Assembly: GCA_017411605.1 (NCBI GenBank)
Contig: JAFQPR010000088.1
Span: forward strand, 26,459-90,458
Direction of reading: 5' to 3'
Length of the DNA stretch: 64,000 nt
Source: Clostridia bacterium
GTDB lineage: Bacteria > Bacillota > Clostridia > Oscillospirales > CAG-272
Position numbers and translations under genes: made by a program. The number at the start of each line of letters is the position of its first letter. Position 1 is the stretch's first letter. The notes under the pieces were generated by a model. It had not been told where the DNA came from. It worked only from the letters and a program-made list of their open reading frames with translations, and made no database searches. Shown piece by piece: positions 1 through 9,158 of this stretch.

Positions 1-213
1 AGCGTAACTATCACCGCTCCCATGCCCGGAACTATCCTTGACGTTAAGGTTTCCGTAGGTCAGTCCGTAAAGAAGGGCGATACCGTTTGCGTACTTGAGG
101 CAATGAAGATGGAAAACGATATTCCCGCTCCTCAGGATGGTGTTGTTGCTTCCGTTAACGTTCAGAAGGGTGCATCTGTCGGTGCTAACGACGTAATTGT
201 TACTTTAGCATAA
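1..213 (+). CDS. Biotin carboxyl carrier subunit of a sodium-pumping decarboxylase (5' partial)
   Basis: The open frame runs in from the left edge, so the first in-frame ATG at 22 is internal and the real start is outside the window. The visible 70 residues are a complete biotinyl domain with the biotinylation motif EAMKMEN; the Lys of AMKM is the expected attachment site. It is followed 25 bp later by the decarboxylase beta subunit and then by the carboxyltransferase subunit, which has no biotin domain of its own. This protein is therefore inferred to carry CO2 between the two. Such carriers may be a separate small subunit or the C-terminus of a larger one; the missing N-terminus leaves that open. 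Confidence 0.93.
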   Translation, partial: SVTITAPMPGTILDVKVSVGQSVKKGDTVCVLEAMKMENDIPAPQDGVVASVNVQKGASVGANDVIVTLA

Positions 214-238
214 TTTTAGAAAGTTCAGGTGCTTTTTA

Positions 239-1666
239 ATGAAAGACGGTATTTTAAACTTTCTGAAATCTACCGGTATTGCTAAGCTTTTTGCATTAAA
301 TGATTGGTATCTTTATCTTATCATGTATGCAATAATCGGTGTGCTTTTCTATCTTGCTATAGTTAAAAAATTTGAACCCCTTCTTCTTATGCCTATCGCA
401 TTCGGTATGCTTCTCGCAAATCTTCCCGGAGCAAACCTTATGCATATGGATATGTTCTTTGATGAATACTATATCAGTGTTGAGAACGGCGAAATTGTCG
501 GAACGCTTGCAGGCGATATGAAAGAGTTTTTATATTATCTTGCTCTCTATGTTAAGCAAGGAACTCTTCCCACGGAAGTTTGTACGCTTACCGATACTGC
601 TTTAACGTTTAATCTTGAGGTTTTAAATGATACTCAATTAGATTTATTTAACGAGCTGTTCAGACAGTCTCTCGGTAATAGCGCGACTATCACCGACGGA
701 GCTTTTCATATCAAGATGACTACTATGATTAAAGAAGTCATTAACAACGGTGGTCTTGTTGACGTTCTTTATCTTGGTGTTAAGCTTGGCGTTTATCCCT
801 CGCTTATCTTCCTTGGCGTTGGCGCAATGACCGACTTTACTCCCCTTATCGCTAATCCCAAGTCGCTCTTTATGGGCGCGGGCGCTCAGCTCGGAGTATT
901 CGTTGCATTCTTCGGAGCGCTTCTTCTTGGATTCACTCCTCTTGAGGCGGGTGCTATCGGTATAATCGGTGGCGCTGACGGTCCTACTGCTATTCTTGTT
1001 ACGAAGGAGCTTGCTCCTCATCTTCTTGGCGCTATCGCAATTGCCGCATATTCTTATATGGCTTTGATTCCCATCATTCAGCCTCCGTTTATGCGTCTTC
1101 TTACGACCGAGTCCGAAAGAAAGATCAAGATGACAAACCTTCGTCCTGTTTCTCAGGTTGAAAAGGTCGTCTTCCCTATTATCGTTACACTTCTTGTTGT
1201 TATGATCGTTCCCGATGCCGCTCCCCTCGTTGGTTTCCTTATGCTTGGTAACCTCTTTAACGTTTCCGGAGTTGCTGACCGTCTTTCGAAGACAGCGCAG
1301 AACGAGCTTTGCAACATTATTACGATCTTCCTCGGCGTGTCTGTCGGTGCTACCGCAAATGCGCAGAACTTCTTAAAGCTTGAAACAATATTTATAATTT
1401 GCCTTGGTCTTGTTGCATTTATTATCTCGACTTGCGGCGGACTTATTACCGGTAAGATTATGTGCAAGCTTACGGGCGGAAAGATCAATCCCCTTATCGG
1501 CTCTGCAGGCGTTTCCGCGGTTCCAATGGCAGCGCGAGTTGCTCAGGACGAAGGAAGAAAAGCAGATCCATCGAACTTCTTGCTTATGCATGCTATGGGT
1601 CCCAACGTTGCGGGTGTTATCGGCTCCGCTGTTGCGGCCGGTGTATTCCTCTCCTTACTTGGTTAA
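239..1666 (+). CDS. Sodium ion-translocating decarboxylase beta subunit (OadB/MmdB/GcdB family)
   Basis: Polytopic membrane protein of 475 residues. It carries family segments such as IYP/VYP-SLIFLGVGAMTDF (about 185-200), ANPKSL and GGADGPT (244-250), and a C-terminal VSAVPMAARVAQ segment. In this family the beta subunit decarboxylates carboxybiotin and couples the reaction to Na+ export. The family is usually about 370-430 residues. The excess lies at about residues 72-168, where a mostly hydrophilic stretch separates the N-terminal helices from the conserved core. The substrate (oxaloacetate, methylmalonyl-CoA or glutaconyl-CoA) is set by the alpha subunit, which here resembles the oxaloacetate/pyruvate type. 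It lies in one operon with its neighbours. Confidence 0.92.
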   Translation: MKDGILNFLKSTGIAKLFALNDWYLYLIMYAIIGVLFYLAIVKKFEPLLLMPIAFGMLLANLPGANLMHMDMFFDEYYISVENGEIVGTLAGDMKEFLYYLALYVKQGTLPTEVCTLTDTALTFNLEVLNDTQLDLFNELFRQSLGNSATITDGAFHIKMTTMIKEVINNGGLVDVLYLGVKLGVYPSLIFLGVGAMTDFTPLIANPKSLFMGAGAQLGVFVAFFGALLLGFTPLEAGAIGIIGGADGPTAILVTKELAPHLLGAIAIAAYSYMALIPIIQPPFMRLLTTESERKIKMTNLRPVSQVEKVVFPIIVTLLVVMIVPDAAPLVGFLMLGNLFNVSGVADRLSKTAQNELCNIITIFLGVSVGATANAQNFLKLETIFIICLGLVAFIISTCGGLITGKIMCKLTGGKINPLIGSAGVSAVPMAARVAQDEGRKADPSNFLLMHAMGPNVAGVIGSAVAAGVFLSLLG

Positions 1667-1693
1667 GGTGATTTATTGAAAGGATTAATAAAA

Positions 1694-3097
1694 ATGGCTA
1701 AAAAGCTTCTTATAACAGAAACGGTCCTACGTGACTCTCATCAGTCACTTGCGGCAACCCGTATGACAACCGATGAGATGCTTCCTATCCTCGATGCTAT
1801 GGATCAGGTTGGCTACTATTCTCTCGAAGCATGGGGCGGCGCAACCTTCGATTCCTGCCTTCGCTTCCTTCACGAGGATCCTTGGGCAAGACTTCGTACC
1901 ATAAAGGACCACGTAAAGAATACAAAACTTCAGATGCTCTTCAGAGGTCAGAACATTCTCGGTTACCGTCACTATGCTGACGACGTCGTTGAGTATTTTG
2001 TTCAGAAATCCGTTGCTAACGGTATTGATATCCTCAGAATTTTTGATGCTCTTAACGATGCAAGAAACCTTGAAACCGCTATTAAAGCTACAATCAAGGA
2101 AGGCGGTCACGTTCAGGCTGCTATCTGCTACACTACCTCTCCCTTCCATACAAACGAAGGCTTTGCTCAGTTCGCTAAGCAGCTTGAGGAAATGGGCGCT
2201 CACTCTATTTGTATCAAGGATATGTCAGGTCTTCTTAAGCCTTATGAAGCATATCAGCTTGTTAAGACTATAAAGAACACCGTAAAGATTCCTCTTCACA
2301 TTCATACTCACTATACCGCAGGTCTTGCTTCTATGGCTCTTCTTAAGGCTATCGAGGCTGACGTTGACGGTGTTGACACCTCTATTTCGCCTCTCGCGAT
2401 GGGCACCTCGCATACTCCCACTGAGGCTCTTGTTGCAACTCTTCAGGGAACGCCTCATGACACAGGTCTTTCCCTTGAAAAGCTTGACGTTGTTGCAAAA
2501 TATTTCAACACTATCCGCGAGAAGTACATTGCTTCGGGTCTTATCGACCCCAAGGTTCTCAAGGTTGACGTTAACGCTCTTCGTTATCAGGTTCCCGGCG
2601 GTATGCTTTCTAACCTTATTTCTCAGCTTAAGATGGCAGGTAAGTCGGATAAGCTTGACGCTGTTCTTGAAGAAGTTGCTAAGGTTCGTGAGGATGCAGG
2701 CTTCCCGCCTCTTGTAACTCCCTCTTCTCAGATCGTTGGTACGCAGGCAGTTAACAATGTTATTTTCGGTAACGAAGGCAGATATTCGAGAGTTACAAAG
2801 GAATTCAAGGGACTTGTTCGCGGTGAGTACGGTAAGTGCCCCGCTCCAATTTCCGAGGACTTCAAGAAAAAGATTATCGGTAACGACGAAATAATCGATT
2901 ACAGACCCGCCGATAAGATCGCTCCCGAGGTTGATTCTCTCAGAGAGAGAGTTGCTCCTTACCAGGAGCAGGAAGAGGACCTTCTTTCCCTTGCACTCTT
3001 CGAGCAGGTTGCAATCAAGTTCTTTGAGTGGAGAAAGCAGCAGAACTATAAGCTTGATGCTAACGGTGATGCCGCTAACGGAGTTCATCCTATTTAA
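1694..3097 (+). CDS. Oxaloacetate decarboxylase alpha / pyruvate carboxylase subunit B-type carboxyltransferase
   Basis: 467 residues from the ATG at 1694, which is preceded by an AAAGGA site at the right distance; the frame is also open back to a TTG at 1676, but that start would include the ribosome binding site. The N-terminus (ETVLRDSHQSLAATRM) is the DRE-TIM/HMGL-like metal-binding barrel, with the His pair in HIHTHYT and the Lys in CIKDMSG as expected catalytic residues. The PYC-OADA helical domain follows. There is no AMKM biotin domain at the C-terminus; biotin is on the separate carrier encoded at the start of the window. Family knowledge suggests carboxyl transfer from oxaloacetate to biotin, with the energy conserved as a Na+ gradient by the beta subunit. 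Confidence 0.92.
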   Translation: MAKKLLITETVLRDSHQSLAATRMTTDEMLPILDAMDQVGYYSLEAWGGATFDSCLRFLHEDPWARLRTIKDHVKNTKLQMLFRGQNILGYRHYADDVVEYFVQKSVANGIDILRIFDALNDARNLETAIKATIKEGGHVQAAICYTTSPFHTNEGFAQFAKQLEEMGAHSICIKDMSGLLKPYEAYQLVKTIKNTVKIPLHIHTHYTAGLASMALLKAIEADVDGVDTSISPLAMGTSHTPTEALVATLQGTPHDTGLSLEKLDVVAKYFNTIREKYIASGLIDPKVLKVDVNALRYQVPGGMLSNLISQLKMAGKSDKLDAVLEEVAKVREDAGFPPLVTPSSQIVGTQAVNNVIFGNEGRYSRVTKEFKGLVRGEYGKCPAPISEDFKKKIIGNDEIIDYRPADKIAPEVDSLRERVAPYQEQEEDLLSLALFEQVAIKFFEWRKQQNYKLDANGDAANGVHPI

Positions 3098-3109
3098 ATT
3101 AAATAATTC

Positions 3110-3140
3110 AAAGCCCCAGCTTTTTTGCAGGGGCTTTTAT
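3110..3140 (+). terminator. Intrinsic terminator of the decarboxylase operon
   Basis: AAAGCCCC (3110-3117) pairs with GGGGCTTT (3130-3137) around a 12-nt loop and ends in TTTTAT. It lies 13 bp after the carboxyltransferase stop codon. Confidence 0.85.
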
Positions 3141-3188
3141 AATAAAAATACGATTCTATGCAAATAATACATAATTTAAAAGGTGATT

Positions 3189-3401
3189 ATGGATAATATT
3201 AAATTTGGAAAATACCGTCATTATAAAGGAAATGAATACGAAGTTATTGCTATAGCGCATCATTCGGAAACACTCGAGGATATGGTTGTTTATAAAGCTT
3301 TGTACGGCGATGGGGACATCTGGGTAAGACCTACCTCAATGTGGAATGATACTGTTATAAAAGACGGAAAATCTTTAAAAAGGTTTGAGTATATTAATTA
3401 A
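3189..3401 (+). CDS. DUF1653 family small protein
   Basis: 70 residues. The sequence FGKYRHYKGNEYEVIAIA followed by ETLEDMVVYKALY and WVRPTSMW is the pattern of the DUF1653 family: small soluble beta-rich proteins widespread in bacteria and without an assigned function. The ATG at 3189 is preferred over the GTG at 3183 because AAAAGGTG lies just upstream of the ATG and would overlap the GTG. It stands between two terminators and so looks like a single-gene unit. Confidence 0.85.
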   Translation: MDNIKFGKYRHYKGNEYEVIAIAHHSETLEDMVVYKALYGDGDIWVRPTSMWNDTVIKDGKSLKRFEYIN

Positions 3402-3452
3402 TAAAATAACATTTTAAATAATAATTATTTAGAATATTAATAATATTTACAA

Positions 3453-3480
3453 ATCCCCCGAGCCCAGCAGCTCGGGGGAT
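3453..3480. terminator. Bidirectional intrinsic terminator between the DUF1653 gene and ftsH
   Basis: Ten perfect pairs: ATCCCCCGAG (3453-3462) with CTCGGGGGAT (3471-3480) and an 8-nt loop. Read on the minus strand it follows the ftsH stop and runs into TTTGTAAATATT. It can also stop transcription of the converging DUF1653 gene. Confidence 0.8.
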
Positions 3481-3487
3481 CATTCAT

Positions 3488-5755
3488 TTAGTTTTCACTT
3501 CCGGAATCATTCGATTTTTTATCATCCGAAGAATCCGAAGCTTCTGTTTCGTTTTCAGAATCGGGCTTTCCGTCACCGTCTATATCAAGCGGACCTGACG
3601 CGCCACTGATATCAACAGAGTCGTGAAGCGTGCCGTTCTGCATATCGCGGAAGAAGCTTTCGAGCATATCGTCGCTCTTTGAGTCTGCTATCTTTTTAGC
3701 GAGCTCACAACGACGGCGCTCTTCCTCCTCTTCTCTCTCGTTTTTCTCTTTAGCAGTTTTGTTCTCTTCCTCACTCTTGCTTCTTCTCTCGGCTGCTATA
3801 GCATCGATCTCTTCAAAGGTGGGATTCTCTCTTTCCATAGCCGCGATAAACTGATCCTCGTCCATATATTCATATTTAAGAAGGAATTCAGCAACGAACT
3901 GAAGCTTATCCATGTGCTCGGTAAGATACTGCTTGCATCTTTCGTATGCGGATGCGATAATATTTCTGATCTCATCGTCGATATCGGAAGCAGTCTTCTC
4001 GGAATAACCCTTGCCTGAAGAGAAATCTCTGCCGAGGAATACTTCATCCGATGAATGCTCGGAGCCGTAAAGCACAGTACCGAGCTTATCACTCATACCA
4101 TAACGGGTAACCATATTTCTCGCAATTGAGGTTGCCTGCTTGATATCATTCGAAGCACCGGTCGAAATATCGTCGAGCACGAGCTCTTCAGCTACTCTAC
4201 CGCCGAGAGCAAGTACAATGCGATCGAGCATCTCATTCTTCGTTGCTCCCATTTTATCCTCTGTAGGAACGCTGATTGTTACACCGCCGGCATTACCCGC
4301 AGGGATAATGGTGATATGCTTAACAGGGTCAGTATGCTTGCAGAAGTAAGATGCAACAGCGTGACCTGCCTCGTGGTATGCGCAAAGCTTGTTATCCTCT
4401 TCTCTTCTGACCTTAGCCTTCTTCTGAGGACCGAGAAGCATCTTCATGTAAGAAGCTTCGATATCGTCCATACCGATAAGGGATTTGTTCTTTTTAGCGG
4501 CGTGAAGAGCTGCTTCATTAAGAAGATTTGCAAGCTCGGCGCCGGTAAATCCGATAGTCGTCTGCGCGATCTTCTTGAGATCAACTGTTGCTTCAAGAGG
4601 CTTGTTACGGCAATGAACCTTAAGAATTTCTTCTCTTCCCTTAATATCAGGATAATTAACGGTAACCTGCCTATCAAATCTACCGGGTCTTAAAAGCGCC
4701 GGGTCAAGTATATCGGGTCTGTTTGTCGCCGCGATAACTATAACGCCCGAATTTGTTCCAAATCCGTCCATTTCGACGAGAAGCTGGTTAAGAGTCTGCT
4801 CTCTCTCGTCATGGCCGCCGCCGAGACCTGCGCCTCTGTGACGTCCTACGGCATCAATTTCATCAATAAATATAATACTTGCAGGGGTTTTCCGCGCGTT
4901 GTCAAATAAATCACGAACACGAGATGCACCGACACCTACGTATAGTTCAACGAAATCAGAACCCGAAATCGAGAAGAACGGAACACCCGCTTCACCGGCA
5001 ACAGCCTTTGCAAGTAAGGTTTTACCTGTACCTGGAGGGCCTACGAGAAGTACACCTCTGGGAATTCTTGCACCGAGCTTAACGTATTTTTGGGGATCTT
5101 TAAGGAATTCGACAACTTCTTCAAGCTCTGCTTTTTCCTCATCCGCGCCCGCTACGTCGGCAAATTTTACCGTATTCTTTTCGCCCGAAAGCTTAGCGCG
5201 TGACTTAGCAAAGGAATTGATCTTACCGCCACCACCTGCTCCTCGCATCATAAAGAAGTAGAATACTCCGAATATGACCATAAGAAGAATAAGAGGTAAA
5301 TATGCCTGATACCATGGAGTCTGCGCTTGAACTTCGTAGTTGTAAGCTGTTAAATTGGTATATCTTGGACCATTTTCTCCGTTAATGAATCCATTTGAGT
5401 AATTTCTGAGTGCAAGCTCGTTAATATGATCAAGCTGGAAGTTATAGCTTAATTGGTAGGAATTCTTTTCCTTGACAATTTCTCCTTTTGAATCAAGTTC
5501 GGGAAGTGCTTTCCCGTCCTTACCCCTGATCAGATCTCCGCTTGCGTCTTTCTGCGGTTTAATAGATTCAATAGTCATGACGAGCTTTCCGTCAACATTG
5601 AATGATGTAACCAAATCTTCGTTGAAGAGTGTTACCATGTCGCTATAATCAAATTGCTCTTTATCTTTTAGTGCTGTAGTGAAAATGGATACAGCGGCAA
5701 TTATGACAGCTAATACAACAACGAGCATTATTATGCTCTTCCATTTTGCTTTCAT
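3488..5755 (-). CDS. ftsH: ATP-dependent zinc metalloprotease FtsH
   Basis: 755-residue membrane-anchored AAA+ protease. Helix 1 is at about 7-29, an extracytoplasmic domain at about 30-150, and helix 2 at about 153-171. Walker A is GPPGTGKT (239-246), Walker B IIFIDEID, and the second region of homology ends in RPGRFDR. The zinc site is HEAGH (461-465). FtsH degrades membrane and regulatory proteins. The protein is longer than the usual 600-650 residues because of an acidic, charged tail after about residue 660 (RREEEERRR-like runs, then Asp/Ser/Glu-rich). It is the last gene of a six-gene minus-strand operon; in Bacillus, tilS and ftsH also neighbour each other, with hprT between, which is missing here. 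Confidence 0.98.
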   Translation of the reverse strand: MKAKWKSIIMLVVVLAVIIAAVSIFTTALKDKEQFDYSDMVTLFNEDLVTSFNVDGKLVMTIESIKPQKDASGDLIRGKDGKALPELDSKGEIVKEKNSYQLSYNFQLDHINELALRNYSNGFINGENGPRYTNLTAYNYEVQAQTPWYQAYLPLILLMVIFGVFYFFMMRGAGGGGKINSFAKSRAKLSGEKNTVKFADVAGADEEKAELEEVVEFLKDPQKYVKLGARIPRGVLLVGPPGTGKTLLAKAVAGEAGVPFFSISGSDFVELYVGVGASRVRDLFDNARKTPASIIFIDEIDAVGRHRGAGLGGGHDEREQTLNQLLVEMDGFGTNSGVIVIAATNRPDILDPALLRPGRFDRQVTVNYPDIKGREEILKVHCRNKPLEATVDLKKIAQTTIGFTGAELANLLNEAALHAAKKNKSLIGMDDIEASYMKMLLGPQKKAKVRREEDNKLCAYHEAGHAVASYFCKHTDPVKHITIIPAGNAGGVTISVPTEDKMGATKNEMLDRIVLALGGRVAEELVLDDISTGASNDIKQATSIARNMVTRYGMSDKLGTVLYGSEHSSDEVFLGRDFSSGKGYSEKTASDIDDEIRNIIASAYERCKQYLTEHMDKLQFVAEFLLKYEYMDEDQFIAAMERENPTFEEIDAIAAERRSKSEEENKTAKEKNEREEEEERRRCELAKKIADSKSDDMLESFFRDMQNGTLHDSVDISGASGPLDIDGDGKPDSENETEASDSSDDKKSNDSGSEN

Positions 5756-5824
5756 TTAAGCGTTTCCGTGCCTTTCTTAACTTTCATAAAAGTATTTTAA
5801 CCATTTGAACGGTATATATAAATT

Positions 5825-7243
5825 TCAGTTGATTTTTTTATAAACGGTGATCCATTTAGATTTTTTTTCTAATGGTTGGTCATCCCTTACTCCAAAACCG
5901 GGAATCCATAAAATTCCCCTCTCGTCGCAGATTACAGGAATGCTATTACGCTCTTCGGACGTAAGCTTTTTATCGTTAAAAAGCTTCTTTACCTTGCGCG
6001 TCATACCGCCGTAAAAATAACTGTCGCCGTCTTGCTTGGTGCGCAAATACATTTCACCAACTATTATAGCAGAGAAAAGATTTGCTTGTATTGAAAATTT
6101 GTAAACATTTGAAGAAAAATCTTCGCATTTACTGTCAGAAATTACTATCGCGATTCCAAGCTCGGGAATCTCCGTAATTCCATCGCAAAGCTTGATAAGA
6201 ATTTCATTTTTTTTAACAATGTCTGTTTTTTTTGAAATAAAACAATATCCGTCCCTGGAGTAAAAAGCAATTCCACCCGGAAGATCGATTTCAAAAGACT
6301 TTTGTTTCTTCAGAGCATTGTATATTTCATCAAAGTGAATTTTCTCGGGAATTACAGTGCTTATTTCGCTTACCATTCTCTTTATTACTCTGACAAAAGG
6401 AGCTTTGTGAAGTGACATTAAAGCCCCAACTTTGATTTTAGAATCAATACAGTTTGCATCATAAAATTCAGCTGCATATTTTTCAATAAAATCAGAATCG
6501 CATCTTATGTTTTCGATAGCTCTTGCTGCGGATAAATCCGGATCACTTGCGAGTCTTCCTAGCTTTGGTAGGATCTCATGCCTTATATAGTTCCTTGAAT
6601 ACTCAACGGAAAAGTTAGTATCATCGGTGCAGTAAGGAATGCACTTTTCGCTCAAAAGCCTGACCACGTTTTCTTTTGAAACGGCAATTAAGGGTCTTAC
6701 GATGTTATCACGTATAGGGGATATTCCGGTTAAACCAAGCGTGCCCGACCCGCGCATAAAATTGAATATAAAGGTTTCGGTATTATCGGTTGCGTTGTGA
6801 GCTGTTGCAACCGTACGGTATTCACTTGATAATGATTCGTCAAAGGCTTTGTATCTGACAATCCTTGCCGTTTCTTCGAGCCCACGCTTTGATTCTTTAG
6901 CTAATGAAGGAACGTCATATTTGTACGAAATAAAATCAATACCGAGAAGATTTGAAAAGTTTCTTGAAAACTCTTCATCTCTATCGGCATCACAGCCGCG
7001 TATCATATGATTAATATGAACAGTTTTTAATTTAAAATTATACTCTTTTCTTAATTTCCAAAGGAAAATTGCGAGCAGAACAGAATCCGCTCCACCGGAA
7101 AGACCTACAATCGTTCCCTTCGCAAAAAGTTCGAGCATTCCGAAATCGGTTACGGTTTTCAAGATATCCGAATATACGCGTTTACCGAGCTCCGAATTGA
7201 AAAGCTCATCGCAAGATATGATAAGTTCTTTTTTTAAAATCAA
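5825..7243 (-). CDS. tilS: tRNA(Ile)-lysidine synthase TilS
   Basis: 472 residues with the N-type ATP pyrophosphatase loop SGGADS (49-54), followed by the VHINHMIRG and TAHNATDNTETFIFN segments of TilS and a C-terminal RKVKKLFNDKKL domain. The enzyme ligates lysine to C34 of the CAU-anticodon tRNA(Ile), which is needed to read AUA. The only start that leaves a full PP-loop domain is a TTG at 7243, overlapping the dnaB stop codon by 4 nt; the next Met (residue 36) would be too close to the loop. Translation is therefore likely coupled to dnaB. The start is the least certain part of the call. Confidence 0.95.
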   Translation of the reverse strand: MILKKELIISCDELFNSELGKRVYSDILKTVTDFGMLELFAKGTIVGLSGGADSVLLAIFLWKLRKEYNFKLKTVHINHMIRGCDADRDEEFSRNFSNLLGIDFISYKYDVPSLAKESKRGLEETARIVRYKAFDESLSSEYRTVATAHNATDNTETFIFNFMRGSGTLGLTGISPIRDNIVRPLIAVSKENVVRLLSEKCIPYCTDDTNFSVEYSRNYIRHEILPKLGRLASDPDLSAARAIENIRCDSDFIEKYAAEFYDANCIDSKIKVGALMSLHKAPFVRVIKRMVSEISTVIPEKIHFDEIYNALKKQKSFEIDLPGGIAFYSRDGYCFISKKTDIVKKNEILIKLCDGITEIPELGIAIVISDSKCEDFSSNVYKFSIQANLFSAIIVGEMYLRTKQDGDSYFYGGMTRKVKKLFNDKKLTSEERNSIPVICDERGILWIPGFGVRDDQPLEKKSKWITVYKKIN

Positions 7244-8613
7244 CTTTCTCTTATATCCTCAAGTGTTCTGAATTTAGTAAACTGCCCGATCCATCCCATC
7301 TTAACGTTGCCGACAGATCCGTGTCTGTTTTTTGCAATAATGACCTCAGCCGTATTCGCAGTGTCCTCAATGGGAGCCTCACCTTCCTTTTCGGTGGTCG
7401 CTCCGATATCCTTGTAATACGTATCTCTATACAAGAACATTACTATGTCAGCATCCTGCTCGATAGAACCCGAGTCTCTAAGATCGGCAAGGGTGGGTCT
7501 TTTGTTTGTTACGCCTCGCGCTTCTGTTCCTCGGTTAAGCTGGGCGCAGCAAACGATAGGAACGCCGAAGTCTTTAGCCATTATCTTAAGGTTTCTTGAA
7601 ATTTCACCAACCTGCTGTGCTCTGTTGTCGATATTGGTATTTGACTGCATAAGACCGATATAGTCGATGATAACCAATCCGAGATTCTGCACCCGGCGAA
7701 GCTTTGAACGCATTTCGGTAACCCCGATTTGCGAGGTGTCGTCAACGTATATATCACAGCCCGAAAGCTCTGAAATTACACCTGCGATATTTTCCCAGTC
7801 CTCGGTAGATAGCTTCCCTGTTCTCAGTGATTGCGAATCTATCATAGCTTCACTTGAGATAACTCGTGTTACAAGCTGCTCGCAGGACATCTCCAGTGAG
7901 AATATAGCAACAGCTTTTTTTGTTTTTTTAGCGACGTTTGTTCCAATATTAAGAACAAAGGAGGTTTTACCCATACCGGGACGTGCGCCAACGATTATAA
8001 AGTCGCCTTTGCCCATTTCGATAAGCTTTTCGTCCAGACCGGAAAAGCCCGTCTTAGTTCCTTTTTTTTCGTCACGCATTTCGGAGCTCATTTCAAGCTC
8101 TGTATATACGTTATGAAGAATGTCGCTGATATGACGAAGCTCTTTAGTGTCATTATTATTTGAAATATCAAATATCTTCTGCTCTGCGTTGTCGATTATC
8201 GTTCTGACAGGGGCAGACTCCTCGTACGCATCCTTATTTATCTCATCACAAGCAGTGATAAGACGTCTGAGCGTAGATTTATCCTTGACTATCTTTGCGT
8301 AATCCTTAACGTTTGCCGCAGAAGGCACAGATTCTGCCAAAAGAGCTATATATTGAATTCCACCCGTCTGATCCTTGATTCCTGATTCAACAAGAGCGTT
8401 GGCGAGCGTTACTGGGTCTATAGTTCTGCTTTCCGTATACATTTTTACGAGGGACAGATAAATATACTTATGCTCTTCGAGATAAAAATCTTCTACCGTA
8501 AGCATTCCGCCGACCGCGTCAAAGCAATCGGGCTTTCTGATTATAGATCCGAGAAACGCTTGCTCTGCCTCAATAGCAACGGGCATTTGTTTAACAACCA
8601 AACTGTCTTCCAT
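7240..8613 (-). CDS. dnaB: Replicative DNA helicase DnaB
   Basis: 457 residues (called dnaC in Bacillus). The N-terminal DnaB domain begins at IEAEQAFLGSII and is followed by a linker and a RecA-like motor with Walker A GARPGMGKT (about 208-216), Walker B LVIIDYIGLMQ and the SGSIEQDADIVMFLYR motif. It unwinds DNA at the fork and works with the DnaG primase and DnaE polymerase encoded later in the window. The start has a clear AGGAGAG site. The order rplI-dnaB after gdpP matches many Bacillota. Confidence 0.97.
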   Translation of the reverse strand: MEDSLVVKQMPVAIEAEQAFLGSIIRKPDCFDAVGGMLTVEDFYLEEHKYIYLSLVKMYTESRTIDPVTLANALVESGIKDQTGGIQYIALLAESVPSAANVKDYAKIVKDKSTLRRLITACDEINKDAYEESAPVRTIIDNAEQKIFDISNNNDTKELRHISDILHNVYTELEMSSEMRDEKKGTKTGFSGLDEKLIEMGKGDFIIVGARPGMGKTSFVLNIGTNVAKKTKKAVAIFSLEMSCEQLVTRVISSEAMIDSQSLRTGKLSTEDWENIAGVISELSGCDIYVDDTSQIGVTEMRSKLRRVQNLGLVIIDYIGLMQSNTNIDNRAQQVGEISRNLKIMAKDFGVPIVCCAQLNRGTEARGVTNKRPTLADLRDSGSIEQDADIVMFLYRDTYYKDIGATTEKEGEAPIEDTANTAEVIIAKNRHGSVGNVKMGWIGQFTKFRTLEDIRES

Positions 8614-8672
8614 GATCTCTCCTGATTTAATTCTTTTGATCTTCGAAGAATGAATCTATTGATTAACTTCTA

Positions 8673-9116
8673 TTATTCGTGAACAAGCACAAAGAACGTT
8701 GCAACTACCTCGGGATGAATTTTAAGCTCAACAGAGTACTTTCCGTATGCTTTTATTGTTTCCTTAAGGTTTATCTTTCTCTTATCAACGGTAATACCGA
8801 TGAGTTTCCCGAGCTCTTCGGCGATATCTTTTGCGGTAACAGAGCCGTATAATCTTCCGTCGTGGCCGTGACCCATCTGTATCTTAACTTCTTTTTCCTT
8901 AATCTTTGCAGCGAGTTCTTCGGCAGCTTTTTTATCCTCTGCAATCTTGTACTGTCTTGCTTCTTCCTTACCGCGAAGCTCGTTCTCTGCCTTAGCATCG
9001 GCGGGAATAGCCTTCTTCTGAGGGAAAAGGAAGTTTCTTGCATAACCGTCGGAAACGTTGATTATCTGGTCCTTTTTACCCTGACCTTTAACGTCGCAAA
9101 GTAATATAACTTTCAT
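8673..9116 (-). CDS. rplI: Large-subunit ribosomal protein bL9
   Basis: 147 residues from the ATG at 9116, which begins [18 protein letters not shown], the classic L9 N-terminus; TAAGGAG lies upstream. The frame is open 24 nt further, but that longer version would swallow the ribosome binding site. It has the N-terminal rRNA-binding domain with [13 protein letters not shown], the long connecting helix (about 43-80) and the C-terminal domain with [12 protein letters not shown]. It lies 59 bp before dnaB and 42 bp after gdpP in the same operon. Confidence 0.97.
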   Translation of the reverse strand: MKVILLCDVKGQGKKDQIINVSDGYARNFLFPQKKAIPADAKAENELRGKEEARQYKIAEDKKAAEELAAKIKEKEVKIQMGHGHDGRLYGSVTAKDIAEELGKLIGITVDKRKINLKETIKAYGKYSVELKIHPEVVATFFVLVHE

Positions 9117-9158
9117 TTTTATTCTCCTTATTATTGTCAACGTGATAATTCACGAATA

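Noticed and set aside
2225-3088. 287-codon open frame on the minus strand
   Set aside because: It lies wholly opposite the carboxyltransferase gene, has no ribosome binding site and no recognisable protein; strong codon bias on the plus strand explains it.
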